From NCBI RefSeq assembly GCF_016894445.1, contig NZ_CP056775.1:4032001-4096000 (forward strand): DNA of 64,000 nt. Reading direction: 5' to 3'. Shown one piece after another: positions 1-7,945 of this stretch (the stretch's first letter is position 1; each line of letters opens with the position of its first letter). The position numbers were made by a program, and so were the translations under genes. Below the pieces are notes generated by a model, which was given only the letters and a program-made list of their open reading frames with translations, did no database searches and had not been told where the DNA came from. This DNA is from Dyadobacter sandarakinus. GTDB lineage: Bacteria > Bacteroidota > Bacteroidia > Cytophagales > Spirosomataceae.

Positions 1-411
1 GGAGGTACCGGCGCGGGGCCGGGATTTCACGGACGTTCGGCGGTACACCAGCATATGACCAATACCCGTATTACGGATGCTGAGCAACTCGAACGCAAGT
101 ACCCTGTCCGCCTGCTTGAATTTGGTGTACGGCAAGGCTCGGGCGGCAGTGGAAAGTGGCAAGGCGGCGATGGTATCATCAGAAAAATCCGGTTCCTTGC
201 TCCTTTGCAGGTCACGCTGCTCGGGCAGCACCGGAAGTATGCTCCCTATGGCCTGGACGGCGGAAGCCCCGGCCTCACGGGAGCACACACGCTCACCGGT
301 ACCCACGGCGAACAAACCCGCCTACCCGGCATCTGCAGTATCAGGGTACAGGAAGGTGAAACGCTGACCATCGAAACCCCGGGCGGAGGCGGCTTCGGCG
401 CATTCGTGTAA
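1..411 (+). CDS. Hydantoinase B/5-oxoprolinase family protein, C-terminal fragment
   Basis: The reading frame is open from base 1, so only the last 136 residues are in the window. The first residues read GGTGAGPGFHGRSAVHQHMTN, which fits the conserved C-terminal core of the HyuB/5-oxoprolinase beta region (family usually has GTGAGPGxDGxxAVxxHMTNT). It is followed by LERKYPVRLLEFGVRQGSGG and a Gly-rich tail ending GGGGFG. Family members hydrolyse 5-oxoproline or hydantoins in an ATP-dependent way, usually with a HyuA-type partner. The partner would lie upstream, outside the window. The following transporter-like gene starts 24 bases after the stop. The family call is firm; the substrate cannot be decided from the fragment. 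Confidence 0.9.
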   Translation, partial: GGTGAGPGFHGRSAVHQHMTNTRITDAEQLERKYPVRLLEFGVRQGSGGSGKWQGGDGIIRKIRFLAPLQVTLLGQHRKYAPYGLDGGSPGLTGAHTLTGTHGEQTRLPGICSIRVQEGETLTIETPGGGGFGAFV

Positions 412-428
412 ATTCGTGTATCCGTGGC
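399..428 (+). repeat. Short degenerate repeat (ATTCGTGTA-like) overlapping a stop codon
   Basis: Two copies of ATTCGTGTA, nine bases each, and a degenerate third (TCCGTGGCA) run across the stop codon of the oxoprolinase gene (TAA at 409-411) to just before the next start. The run is too short to prove a family. It is listed because it sits at a stop codon, like the three larger repeat elements in this window. Confidence 0.4.
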
Positions 429-434
429 AAGAAA

Positions 435-1598
435 ATGATTCAAAAACGTAAGTCTAATGCACTGCTGGGAGCAGCCTTCCTCATGGCGACATCCGCCGTC
501 GGGCCCGGTTTTCTTACCCAGACCACTGTTTTCACCGAGAGGCTGACTACCAGCTTTGGCTTTGTGATCCTGCTTTCGGTGATCATTGATCTCTGCGTGC
601 AGTTTAACATCTGGCAGATTATCGTCGTATCGGGCAGGCGCGCTCCCGAGCTGGCCAATGCATTGTTCCCCGGACTCGGCTGGCTGCTTGCTTTTCTGAT
701 CGTTGCCGGCGGGCTGGCATTCAATATCGGCAACATTGCAGGCGCAGGATTAGGGATCGAAGCCATGACAGGCATACCCATCGAGACAGGTTCTATCATC
801 AGCGCAGTGCTCGCAATCGGGATCTTTCTTTTTAAAGAAGCCGGCAGTGCCATGGACACATTTGCCAAAATACTCGGCATGCTGATGATCCTGCTCATCC
901 TGTACATTGTTGCAAGCTCGCAGCCTCCGCTGGGTCCGGCGCTTTTACACACCATCGCACCGAGGCAATTTGATGCCATGGCTACCCTCACGCTCGTAGG
1001 CGGCACTGTGGGCGGATACATTTCCTTTGCCGGGGCACACCGGTTGCTCGACTCAGGATTACTGGGCATCAATGCATTACCTAAGGTAAACCGCAGCGCG
1101 GCTACGGGTATATTGCTCACTGCTCTGATCCGCTACCTGCTCTTCCTGGCTACATTGGGAGTGGTATATGCGGGCGCCACACTCAACCCCGATAATCCGC
1201 CTGCATCTGTGTTTGAGTTTGTAGCAGGGAGTGCGGGACGTAAGTTGTTCGGGCTGATGATCTGGGCAGCGGCAATCACTTCGGTGGTCGGGGCGGCCTA
1301 CACTTCCATTTCATTTGTGCGTTCATTTCATCCGCTGCTCGACAGGCATCACCGGTTGCTCACGATTGCATTCATCCTTCTTTCGGCAATTATTTTTTTA
1401 TGGATGGGAAAGCCTGTGCAGATACTGGTGTTCGTCGGAACACTCAATGGATTTGTCCTGCCAGTCGCGCTGAGCATCCTGCTTGTCATTAGCCGCCGGT
1501 CGCGCCTGATGGGCACCTACAAACATCCGCTGGCCTTACAGTTAGCAGGCTGGATTATTGTTGGCGTTTTGCTGGGGCTGGCTTTTGCATTTTTTTAG
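435..1598 (+). CDS. NRAMP-related membrane transporter (SLC11-like fold)
   Basis: A 387-residue integral membrane protein with about ten to eleven hydrophobic segments. The first segment contains ATSAVGPGFLTQT, which aligns with the NRAMP TM1 region, and the order of later helices and loops also fits the NRAMP/MntH superfamily. The metal-binding signatures of true NRAMPs (DPGN in TM1, MPH in TM6) are not present: TM1 has VGPG and the TM6 region reads GGYISFAGAH. The position directly after an oxoprolinase-family gene suggests co-transcription and a role in uptake of 5-oxoproline or a related compound; that substrate is inferred. Manganese transport looks unlikely given the missing ligands. 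Confidence 0.75.
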   Translation: MIQKRKSNALLGAAFLMATSAVGPGFLTQTTVFTERLTTSFGFVILLSVIIDLCVQFNIWQIIVVSGRRAPELANALFPGLGWLLAFLIVAGGLAFNIGNIAGAGLGIEAMTGIPIETGSIISAVLAIGIFLFKEAGSAMDTFAKILGMLMILLILYIVASSQPPLGPALLHTIAPRQFDAMATLTLVGGTVGGYISFAGAHRLLDSGLLGINALPKVNRSAATGILLTALIRYLLFLATLGVVYAGATLNPDNPPASVFEFVAGSAGRKLFGLMIWAAAITSVVGAAYTSISFVRSFHPLLDRHHRLLTIAFILLSAIIFLWMGKPVQILVFVGTLNGFVLPVALSILLVISRRSRLMGTYKHPLALQLAGWIIVGVLLGLAFAFF

Positions 1599-1666
1599 AG
1601 AAAAACTGTTACTTCCTAAAAAAGTCACGTCTAAACGGAGATGCTATTCTTCGTCAGACCTGATGC

Positions 1667-2128
1667 ATGAAATATCCCCAATATAATTATTGCTCAGACG
1701 AGCAAAAGCTGATTTTCACATTTGAGAGTGTAGGGCCAAGGGGCGTCATCAAAAAGATTGTAGAATTTTCTCATACGAACAACCCTACTGTTTTTACAAT
1801 GGCTTTGGGCGATTACGACCCATCACTGAATGGGTTAAATGACAGCATTGTGAGTGATAATCGCGATATAGGGAAAGTTTTTTCCACAGTCGCAGCTATT
1901 GTTTATGCATTTACCGACAAACATCCTTATGCCGAGATATTTATCACAGGTAGTACCATGTCCAGGAACCGGCTCTATCGTATGATTTTCGCGAACTACA
2001 ATGCAACGTTCAGTGCGGATTTTGCTATATTTGGACACATTGCATCCGGAGACTGGGAAAGATTTCAGGAACAAAAAGAATACAATGGCTTTTCGATTAT
2101 CAGGACAACTAACCACTATTTCACATGA
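1667..2128 (+). CDS. DUF6934 family protein
   Basis: A 153-residue soluble protein. The order of motifs (YNYCS near the N-terminus, ALGDYDP, VSDNRDIGKVFSTVAAIVYAFT, ITGSTMSRNRLYRM, then a DFAIFG segment) is that of the DUF6934 family, which is common in Bacteroidota and has no established function. The stop codon overlaps the start of the next small gene as ATGA, which implies translational coupling. A terminator follows the pair. A toxin-antitoxin-like arrangement is possible, but nothing in the sequence proves it. Confidence 0.7.
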   Translation: MKYPQYNYCSDEQKLIFTFESVGPRGVIKKIVEFSHTNNPTVFTMALGDYDPSLNGLNDSIVSDNRDIGKVFSTVAAIVYAFTDKHPYAEIFITGSTMSRNRLYRMIFANYNATFSADFAIFGHIASGDWERFQEQKEYNGFSIIRTTNHYFT

Positions 2129-2286
2129 AAAATGCCCAAACATCAAGCACTACTTCTAATCCTGAATTTTCATTGGAGAACTTAAAACCTGTGGATGGCA
2201 AATTGCTGTTCCCGGAAAAGTTAAAAAGAGCCAACGAATTCCTCGAAAAGCATCCATTCCCAAAAGAACTGCTGCCACAGCGCTAG
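2125..2286 (+). CDS. Small hypothetical protein coupled to the DUF6934 gene
   Basis: A 53-residue frame starting with an ATG that overlaps the upstream stop (ATGA at 2125-2128). It begins MKNAQTSSTTSNPEFSLENL and ends in the charged segment LKRANEFLEKHPFPKELLPQR. There is no signal peptide or membrane segment. The C-terminal half is probably helical, as in small antitoxin-like or adaptor proteins, but I do not recognise the family. The four-base overlap and the terminator right after it (2311-2339) support a real second gene in a two-gene unit. Confidence 0.6.
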   Translation: MKNAQTSSTTSNPEFSLENLKPVDGKLLFPEKLKRANEFLEKHPFPKELLPQR

Positions 2287-2310
2287 ATCATCAGATTTTA
2301 CAATCATATG

Positions 2311-2339
2311 AAGGACTCGGCTATACCGCGTCCTTTTTT
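2311..2339 (+). terminator. Rho-independent terminator after the DUF6934 pair
   Basis: Stem GGAC/GTCC with an inner CGG/CCG stem, followed by TTTTTT. It lies 25 bases after the stop of the small gene. Confidence 0.65.
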
Positions 2340-2377
2340 GTTGGACTGAAACCCACATGCATTCCCCGCCAAACCAC

Positions 2378-2385
2378 TATGTTTG
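2378..2385 (+). promoter_or_regulatory. Candidate -7 box (TATGTTTG) for the aminopeptidase gene
   Basis: The sequence matches the Bacteroidota -7 consensus TAnnTTTG. It contains the upstream ATG at 2379, so that ATG would be untranscribed or at the very 5' end. This supports the ATG at 2418 as the true start. No clear -33 box was seen. Confidence 0.4.
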
Positions 2386-2417
2386 CAGATCGGGATTTGA
2401 AAAGAAAAAGCAACTTT

Positions 2418-3800
2418 ATGTTTTCTAAAAAAACCTACACTATCCGCCGGCAACAGCTAAAAACCCAGGTCGGCAACGGACTGATCCTTTTGCTTGGCAA
2501 TGAAGAGTCGGGGATGAACTACCGCGACAATGTGTATCCTTTCAGGCAGGACAGCAGCTTTCTGTACTTTTTTGGTCTGGATGTACCAGGTATTCACGCC
2601 GTCATCGACATTGATAACGATCGGGAAGTGGTTTTCGGAAATGAGCTTACACTGGACGATATCGTATGGACCGGCCCCAAGGAACCTCTTGCCGATAAGG
2701 CCGCACAGGCTGGCATTACGGAAGTGAAGCCTCTGAATGCGCTTGAAGGATACCTTGCCAATGCCGTAAATTCAGGCCGGGAAGTACATTTTTTGCCACC
2801 TTACCGTGCCGAACACAGCCTGCAATTGCAGGAGTGGCTGCATATCGCACCTGCCGAGGCTTCTGCCAGAGCATCGGTAACCTTCATCAAAGCCATTGTT
2901 TCCCTGCGTTCGTACAAGTCGGAAGAGGAAGTGGCAGAGCTTGAAAAAGCCGTGAATACCTCTGTTGACATGCACCTGGAATTCATGCGCAGCACGCGTC
3001 CCGGCATGACCGAAAGGGAAGTCGCCGGCCGTCTTCAGAGCATGGCCATCGGCCGCGGAGGCGATGTTTCGTACCCGATCATTTTGACAGTAAATGGAGA
3101 GATCCTGCACACGCATACGCGTGACCTCGCCATGCAGGAAGGGCAGCTGGGCCTGTGTGATGCCGGTGCGGAAACTGCCATGCATTACTGCGGCGATCTC
3201 ACGCGCACCATTCCCGTGGGAAAGCATTTTACAACCCTGCAAAAGGAAATGTACCAGATCGTACTCGATGCGCAGGAAGCGGCTATTGCTGCCTGCAAAC
3301 CCGGGGTACTGTTCCGGGACGTGCATGCGCTGGCATCCGTAAAGCTGCTCGAAGGGCTCAAACAGCTCGGTGTGGTCAAAGGCGATCCTGCCGAAGCTGT
3401 CGACCAGGATGTGCATACGCTCTTTTTCCAGTGCGGCCTCGGGCATATGATGGGCCTGGATGTGCACGATATGGAAAATCTGGGCGAGCAGTATGTAGGC
3501 TACTCTGATGAGCTGAAAAAGGGCACCGCTTTCGGATGGAAATCACTGCGGCTTGGGCGTGCGCTTGAACCCGGATTTGTACTTACCGTCGAGCCTGGCT
3601 TGTACCTCATTCCAACGCTCATCGACCGCTGGAAGGCCGGGAAGAAACACGCGGACTTCATTGATTATGAAAAGCTGGAAAGCCTGCGTGATTTTACAGG
3701 AATCCGTATAGAGGACAACCTGCTGATCACCGAAACCGGCCACCGGATCCTGGGAAAACACCTGCCCAAGACCATCGCAGAAATAGAAGCATTGCGTTAG
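2418..3800 (+). CDS. pepP: Xaa-Pro aminopeptidase (M24B, aminopeptidase P type)
   Basis: A 460-residue peptidase that removes N-terminal residues preceding proline. The N-terminal AMP_N domain covers roughly residues 1-130 (RDNVYPFRQDSSFLYFFGLD). The creatinase-fold catalytic domain follows, with the dinuclear-metal ligand regions visible: DAGAETAMHYCGDLTRTIPV, GLGHMMGLDVHD, TVEPGLY and a final RIEDNLLIT. The ATG at 2418 is preferred over 2379 because the latter lies inside a -7-like box and because family proteins begin near MFSKKTY. It converges on the hydroxyproline operon. A role in freeing proline- or hydroxyproline-containing peptides is a contextual inference. Confidence 0.92.
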   Translation: MFSKKTYTIRRQQLKTQVGNGLILLLGNEESGMNYRDNVYPFRQDSSFLYFFGLDVPGIHAVIDIDNDREVVFGNELTLDDIVWTGPKEPLADKAAQAGITEVKPLNALEGYLANAVNSGREVHFLPPYRAEHSLQLQEWLHIAPAEASARASVTFIKAIVSLRSYKSEEEVAELEKAVNTSVDMHLEFMRSTRPGMTEREVAGRLQSMAIGRGGDVSYPIILTVNGEILHTHTRDLAMQEGQLGLCDAGAETAMHYCGDLTRTIPVGKHFTTLQKEMYQIVLDAQEAAIAACKPGVLFRDVHALASVKLLEGLKQLGVVKGDPAEAVDQDVHTLFFQCGLGHMMGLDVHDMENLGEQYVGYSDELKKGTAFGWKSLRLGRALEPGFVLTVEPGLYLIPTLIDRWKAGKKHADFIDYEKLESLRDFTGIRIEDNLLITETGHRILGKHLPKTIAEIEALR

Positions 3801-3825
3801 GGGCTGTCATAAACCATCCCCTAAC
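3796..3825. terminator. Hairpin between convergent genes
   Basis: GTTAGGGG and CCCCTAAC form an 8-bp perfect stem that includes the stop codon of the aminopeptidase gene. There is no T-run on either side. It lies between two converging genes and may act as a weak bidirectional terminator or 3'-end stabiliser. Confidence 0.4.
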
Positions 3826-3851
3826 CTGCGGAAAATGCATGCTGTAAAGCC

Positions 3852-5267
3852 TTAGGGCACTATCTGTTTTTTACCTATAAAATAATAGACTGGGATGCCC
3901 AGCAGCACAATGATGAGCCCGGGCCACGTATACTCAGGTTTGTAAATAATAAGCAGCACACAGAATGCTATGCCCATGATAATGTAAATAACGGGCAGAA
4001 AAGGATACCCGAATGCCTTATACGGGCGCTCGGCATCAGGCCTGCTTTTGCGCAGGATAAAAATGCCAATAATGGTGAGCATATAAAATACCACGACCAC
4101 GAAGGAAATCATATCCAGCAGGTTGCCGTATTTGCCACTCAGCGCCCACAGGGATGCAATTACGCATTGGATCCAGAGACCAAATTCGGGTACGGCATTC
4201 TTGTTAAGCTGTCCTACTTTCGGGAAAAAGAGGCCGTCTTTGGCCATCGAGTAATACACCCGTGCACCCGACATGATGAGCCCATTATTGCAGCCGAAGG
4301 TCGAAATCATGATCATGACCGCGATGATAATGGTACCCGCACTTCCAAAAATCTCGTGGGATGCTGTGACAGCCACGCGGTCTTTGTCCGAGGACGCAAT
4401 GTCCTGCAAAGAAAGCACGCCGGTATACATGATATTGGTAAGTACATAAATGACGGTAACGATGATCGTGCCCAATGCCAGGCTCAGCCCGATGTTGCGC
4501 TGCGGATTCTTGATCTCCCCCGCAATGAAGGTCACGTTGTTCCACGAATCGCTGCTGAAAATCGAGCCGACCATGGACGCAGCGATGGCACCGAAAGCTG
4601 CAATGGTTGTATAACTTTCTACCGAGCCGTCGATATTGAGCTTGTGCAGATCCCACATGGCAGCGCTGTCCCAGTTTTGAGCCCACACTTCCGGTTTCAG
4701 GAAAGCAAATCCAAATACAATGAGACCAAGCAGGCTCAGCAGCTTTGTAAGCGTAAAGGTTGTCTGGATTATTTTTCCGCTGTTTACCCCGCGCGTATTA
4801 ATAAATGTAAGCAGCACAATGACGACAATGGACAGCAGCTGGGCGGGGGAAATCTGCACGATGCCGAGATTGAGTGCAACCAGGTCTTCACTGAACTGCG
4901 GAAGAAGGTAGGCGGTGAATTTGGCAAAAGCCACGGCCACGGCAGCGATTGTGGCGGTTTGTATTACTGTGAAAAAACTCCATCCATAGAGAAAGCTGAT
5001 CAATGGATTATAAGCTTCCTTAAGGTACACGTACTGGCCACCGGCCTTTGGGAACATGGCGCTCAGCTCGCCGTAGCTCAATGCAGCAGTGAGCGTCATG
5101 AACCCGGTAACCAGCCACACGAAAATGAGCCAGCCGGCGCTGCCGGTATTGCGCGTAATGTCTGCACTGACAATAAAAATGCCCGACCCGATCATACTAC
5201 CGGCGACGAGCATTGTGGCATCTATTAATCCTAGTGAGGGTTTGAAGGAAGTGTTTTCCTGCGACAT
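3852..5267 (-). CDS. APC-family amino acid permease
   Basis: A 471-residue, 12-helix permease. The N-terminus has the APC TM1 signature (GLIDATMLVAGSMIGSGIFI), followed by a conserved SYGELSAMFPKAGGQYVYLKE loop typical of amino acid/polyamine/organocation transporters. It is the last gene of the minus-strand run that encodes 4-hydroxyproline catabolism, 77 bases after the FAD dehydrogenase. It probably imports hydroxyproline, proline or a related amino acid; the substrate is inferred from neighbours only. Confidence 0.88.
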   Translation of the reverse strand: MSQENTSFKPSLGLIDATMLVAGSMIGSGIFIVSADITRNTGSAGWLIFVWLVTGFMTLTAALSYGELSAMFPKAGGQYVYLKEAYNPLISFLYGWSFFTVIQTATIAAVAVAFAKFTAYLLPQFSEDLVALNLGIVQISPAQLLSIVVIVLLTFINTRGVNSGKIIQTTFTLTKLLSLLGLIVFGFAFLKPEVWAQNWDSAAMWDLHKLNIDGSVESYTTIAAFGAIAASMVGSIFSSDSWNNVTFIAGEIKNPQRNIGLSLALGTIIVTVIYVLTNIMYTGVLSLQDIASSDKDRVAVTASHEIFGSAGTIIIAVMIMISTFGCNNGLIMSGARVYYSMAKDGLFFPKVGQLNKNAVPEFGLWIQCVIASLWALSGKYGNLLDMISFVVVVFYMLTIIGIFILRKSRPDAERPYKAFGYPFLPVIYIIMGIAFCVLLIIYKPEYTWPGLIIVLLGIPVYYFIGKKQIVP

Positions 5268-5344
5268 AAAGGGCTGTTTCGTTTTGAAATCATAATATAT
5301 GGAAAAATACGATCAGCCAGGCGGCAGGCAGCCCTGTCCCGAAT

Positions 5345-6601
5345 CTAATTGTACCTTTCAGGATCGTAAAGTCCTACTTCTACCGACACAGGCGCTTTAC
5401 CGGCCAGCTCGGCGACGATTTTACCCGTAGCAGGCCCCAGGCTGATACCCATCATCCCATGACCTCCCGCAACGATTAGATTACTGACCTTTTTGCTGTA
5501 TCCCAGATAAGGTAGGCCATCGGGAGAGCAAGGCCGGAAGCCGTACCAGATGTTCTCTTTGGGAGGTACGGGCACAATCAGCTCGGGATAGTATTGCGGA
5601 ATGGCATTGACAATCCCCTCCACCCGGTTCATGTTGATCCGGTCATTCAGAGGTGCCAGCTCCATGGTACCGCCGAAGCGTACCTGCCCGTTCATAGGCG
5701 TTACTGCCACGCGCGCTTCAATGAGCAATGCAGGATGCTGGATCGGATGCGCCGTATTTTCACGCATGAAGGAGTACCCCTTGCCCGGCATCACGGGAAT
5801 CGAGAGTCCGGCCTTCCGGGCCAGCTCAGGCAGCCACGAGCCGCCAGTCATCACAACCAGGTCGGCGGATAACCTGCCCTGCGAGGTTTCTACGGCTTTG
5901 ATCTGCCCGCCCTGCATATCGTAGCCGGTTACGGCTGCATGCGTGATCACCTTGGCACCTTTGTCTTTGATGTTTGTTAAAAGCTGCTGAAACAGGGCTG
6001 TGGGATATAAATGCGCATCACACTGGTAATGCACTGCACCTGCCACATCCAGCTGCACATTTGGCTCAATGGACTGCACCTGCTCCCTGGAAAGCATTTG
6101 TACATCCAGACCCAGTTTCTGTGCATCCTTGCCCACATGGATTTCCTCTTCTCCGGCCTTGGCCGTTTTATAGAGCATGAGAATGCCTTTTTCTTCCAGG
6201 CCAAAATCAAAATCCTCATCTTTTACCAGGTCTTCATACAGCGCCTTGCTCAGCAAGTGGTAGTCGCGCAGATGCGGGGCGGCACGCTCCACATTTTGCG
6301 GGGTAGCCGCTTTCATAAACTTCAATCCCCAGGAAATCAGCGACAGGTCGAGTGAGGGTTTTACGTAAAACGGACTTCTGCTGTTGAACATCCATTTGAT
6401 TCCTTTCGATATCATTCCGGGCGCTGCCAGCGGGATAAAGTGACTGGGCACGATCATGCCCGCATTGCCCTGCGAACAATTGTCCGACAAATCACCTTTA
6501 TCGATCAAGGTCACCTGCCAACCACTTTTAAGCAAATAATAAGCCGAAGAAAGCCCCATAATTCCGGAGCCTATTATCAGCACAGTTCCTTTTTTAGTCA
6601 T
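5345..6601 (-). CDS. FAD-dependent D-amino acid dehydrogenase, probable D-hydroxyproline dehydrogenase
   Basis: A 418-residue DAO/DadA-family oxidoreductase. The start is placed at MTKKGTVLIIGSGIMG because the dinucleotide-binding motif GSGIMGLSSAYYLL follows at once. The longer frame upstream is only low-complexity repeat DNA translated into Ser/Pro/Phe. The C-terminal FAD-contacting region (GFRPCSPDGLPYLGY, GHGMMGISLGPATGK) is intact. In 4-hydroxyproline pathways a FAD enzyme oxidises cis-4-hydroxy-D-proline to pyrroline-4-hydroxy-2-carboxylate. The enzyme lies next to the epimerase that makes this substrate, so the specific assignment is a strong inference; D-amino acid dehydrogenase is the safe fallback. 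Confidence 0.85.
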   Translation of the reverse strand: MTKKGTVLIIGSGIMGLSSAYYLLKSGWQVTLIDKGDLSDNCSQGNAGMIVPSHFIPLAAPGMISKGIKWMFNSRSPFYVKPSLDLSLISWGLKFMKAATPQNVERAAPHLRDYHLLSKALYEDLVKDEDFDFGLEEKGILMLYKTAKAGEEEIHVGKDAQKLGLDVQMLSREQVQSIEPNVQLDVAGAVHYQCDAHLYPTALFQQLLTNIKDKGAKVITHAAVTGYDMQGGQIKAVETSQGRLSADLVVMTGGSWLPELARKAGLSIPVMPGKGYSFMRENTAHPIQHPALLIEARVAVTPMNGQVRFGGTMELAPLNDRINMNRVEGIVNAIPQYYPELIVPVPPKENIWYGFRPCSPDGLPYLGYSKKVSNLIVAGGHGMMGISLGPATGKIVAELAGKAPVSVEVGLYDPERYN

Positions 6602-6611
6602 TTTCTTTAAA

Positions 6612-6783
6612 GTTTGGGAGAAAGGAAGGTGGAAGTAGGGAGGAAAGGAGGATGGAGGGAAGGAGGATGGAGGAAAGGAGAAAAGGAGGATGGAAAAAGA
6701 ATAATTTTGTAAATGCAATTTCCTTCCTCCATTCTCCCTTACTCCCTTCTCCTTTCCTCCCTACTCCCTTACTCCTTTTTCCC
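6612..6783. repeat. Inverted polypurine/polypyrimidine array, core GGAG/CTCC
   Basis: A run of 7-8-base units with core GGAG (for example GGAGGAT, GGAGGGAA, GGAGGAAA) fills about 6615-6702. After a short AT-rich spacer, CTCC units (CTCCATT, CTCCCTTA, CTCCTTT) fill about 6720-6777. The arms share a perfect 16-base complementary segment (6635-6650 with 6749-6764). On the minus strand the first arm begins within about ten bases of the epimerase stop codon (6784-6786), and the second ends close to the dehydrogenase start (6601). No protein is encoded. It may form a long intercistronic hairpin within the hydroxyproline transcript. Confidence 0.8.
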
Positions 6784-7785
6784 CTAAATTACCTGAAATC
6801 CATACGCATACGGATCTTCCTCGTCGTCGATGAAAATGTTGTTGTAACCTGTAACAACGGCCCAGCCTTCTATACCGGGGATGATGGCGGGTTTATTGCC
6901 GATGGTAACCTCATCCTCCACGGTACCGATGAACTTGGAACCAATAATGCTTTCGTGAATGAACTGATCACCTTTTTTGAGCTTGCCACGCGCATGCCAC
7001 TGTGCCATGCGGGCTGAGGTACCGGTACCACAGGGAGAGCGGTCAATGGCTTTATCACCGTAGAACACTGCATTTCTGGCTGTGGAAGTTTCGTCCAGCA
7101 CGGCACCGGCCCAGAGAATGTGGCTCAGGCCGCTGATATGCTCATTTTCAGGATGTACAAACTTGTACTGCTCGTTCATGCGGCTGCGCAGCACACGACT
7201 CCAGCTGATCAGCTGGTCGGCGGTGTAGTGCTCCAATCCCTTAAAATTTTCCTGCGGATCGATAATCCCGTAGAAATTCCCTCCATAGGATACATCCATC
7301 GACAATTGTCCCAGATCAGGACATTCTACCACCAGGTTTTCGGCGGCCAGAAAGGACTTGATATTGACCAGCTTCACCGAAGTAACACGTTTACCTTCCT
7401 GCCTGTATTCCACCAAAACCAGACCTGCCGGTGTTTCCAGCCGGAGCTTTCCGGGTACTTTCGGAATGACCAGACCTTCCTGGATGGCGATGGTTACCGT
7501 ACCAATGGTCCCGTGTCCGCACATAGGCAGGCAGCCACTCGTTTCAATGTAAAGGACACCAATGTCATTGGCGGGGTCAACCGGCGGGTACAGGATGCTC
7601 CCGCTCATCATGTCATGGCCACGGGGCTCAAACATGAGGCCTTTCCGGATCCAGTCAAACTCTCTTAAAAAATGAAGGCGGCGCTCCATCATGCTGTTGC
7701 CCTCGAGCAACGGACCGCCGCCTGCTACTACACGTACCGGATTCCCGCAGGTATGGGCATCGATACAGAAAAATGTTTTGCGCAT
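6784..7785 (-). CDS. 4-hydroxyproline 2-epimerase (proline racemase family)
   Basis: A 333-residue proline racemase-family enzyme. Both catalytic cysteines are present: Cys89 in MCGHG and Cys252 in SPCGTG. The two-Cys pair indicates a racemase/epimerase and argues against trans-3-hydroxyproline dehydratase, which lacks this pair. It converts trans-4-hydroxy-L-proline to cis-4-hydroxy-D-proline, the first step of the pathway encoded by its neighbours. It is flanked on both sides by inverted repeat elements. Proline racemase is the alternative, but the adjacent FAD dehydrogenase, DapA-like deaminase and semialdehyde dehydrogenase favour hydroxyproline. Confidence 0.9.
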   Translation of the reverse strand: MRKTFFCIDAHTCGNPVRVVAGGGPLLEGNSMMERRLHFLREFDWIRKGLMFEPRGHDMMSGSILYPPVDPANDIGVLYIETSGCLPMCGHGTIGTVTIAIQEGLVIPKVPGKLRLETPAGLVLVEYRQEGKRVTSVKLVNIKSFLAAENLVVECPDLGQLSMDVSYGGNFYGIIDPQENFKGLEHYTADQLISWSRVLRSRMNEQYKFVHPENEHISGLSHILWAGAVLDETSTARNAVFYGDKAIDRSPCGTGTSARMAQWHARGKLKKGDQFIHESIIGSKFIGTVEDEVTIGNKPAIIPGIEGWAVVTGYNNIFIDDEEDPYAYGFQVI

Positions 7786-7834
7786 GGGTTATGTACTTTG
7801 GCTTCCGGCCACCAGTCGTCGGCTTTTTATTGCG

Positions 7835-7945
7835 GGAGTTGGATTGTTGGTTTTATACTTCGGCTGTCGGCTTTCGGCTGTCGGCTTTCGATCCAATCAT
7901 GAAAGAAAAGCCGAAAGCCGATAGCCGACTGCCGACAGCCAACTC
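7835..7945. repeat. Inverted array of 7-base units, core CGGCT/AGCCG
   Basis: Four 7-base units of TCGGCTG/TCGGCTT type lie at about 7859-7890. Their inverted counterparts (AGCCGAA, AGCCGAT, AGCCGAC, GCCGACA) lie at about 7909-7940. The arms form a roughly 30-bp stem with about three mismatches. Outer arms GGAGTTGG (7835-7842) and CCAACTCC (7939-7946) extend it; the last base belongs to the stop codon of the dehydrogenase (7946-7948). The element lies between the dehydrogenase and the epimerase on their common strand. Confidence 0.85.

Noticed and set aside
4167..5228. Long plus-strand frame opposite the APC permease
   Set aside because: It is His/Cys/Arg-rich with no family resemblance and is complementary to a clear permease.
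6602..6718. N-terminal extension of the FAD dehydrogenase
   Set aside because: The added residues are a translation of the GGAG repeat array; the Rossmann motif begins directly after the Met at 6601.
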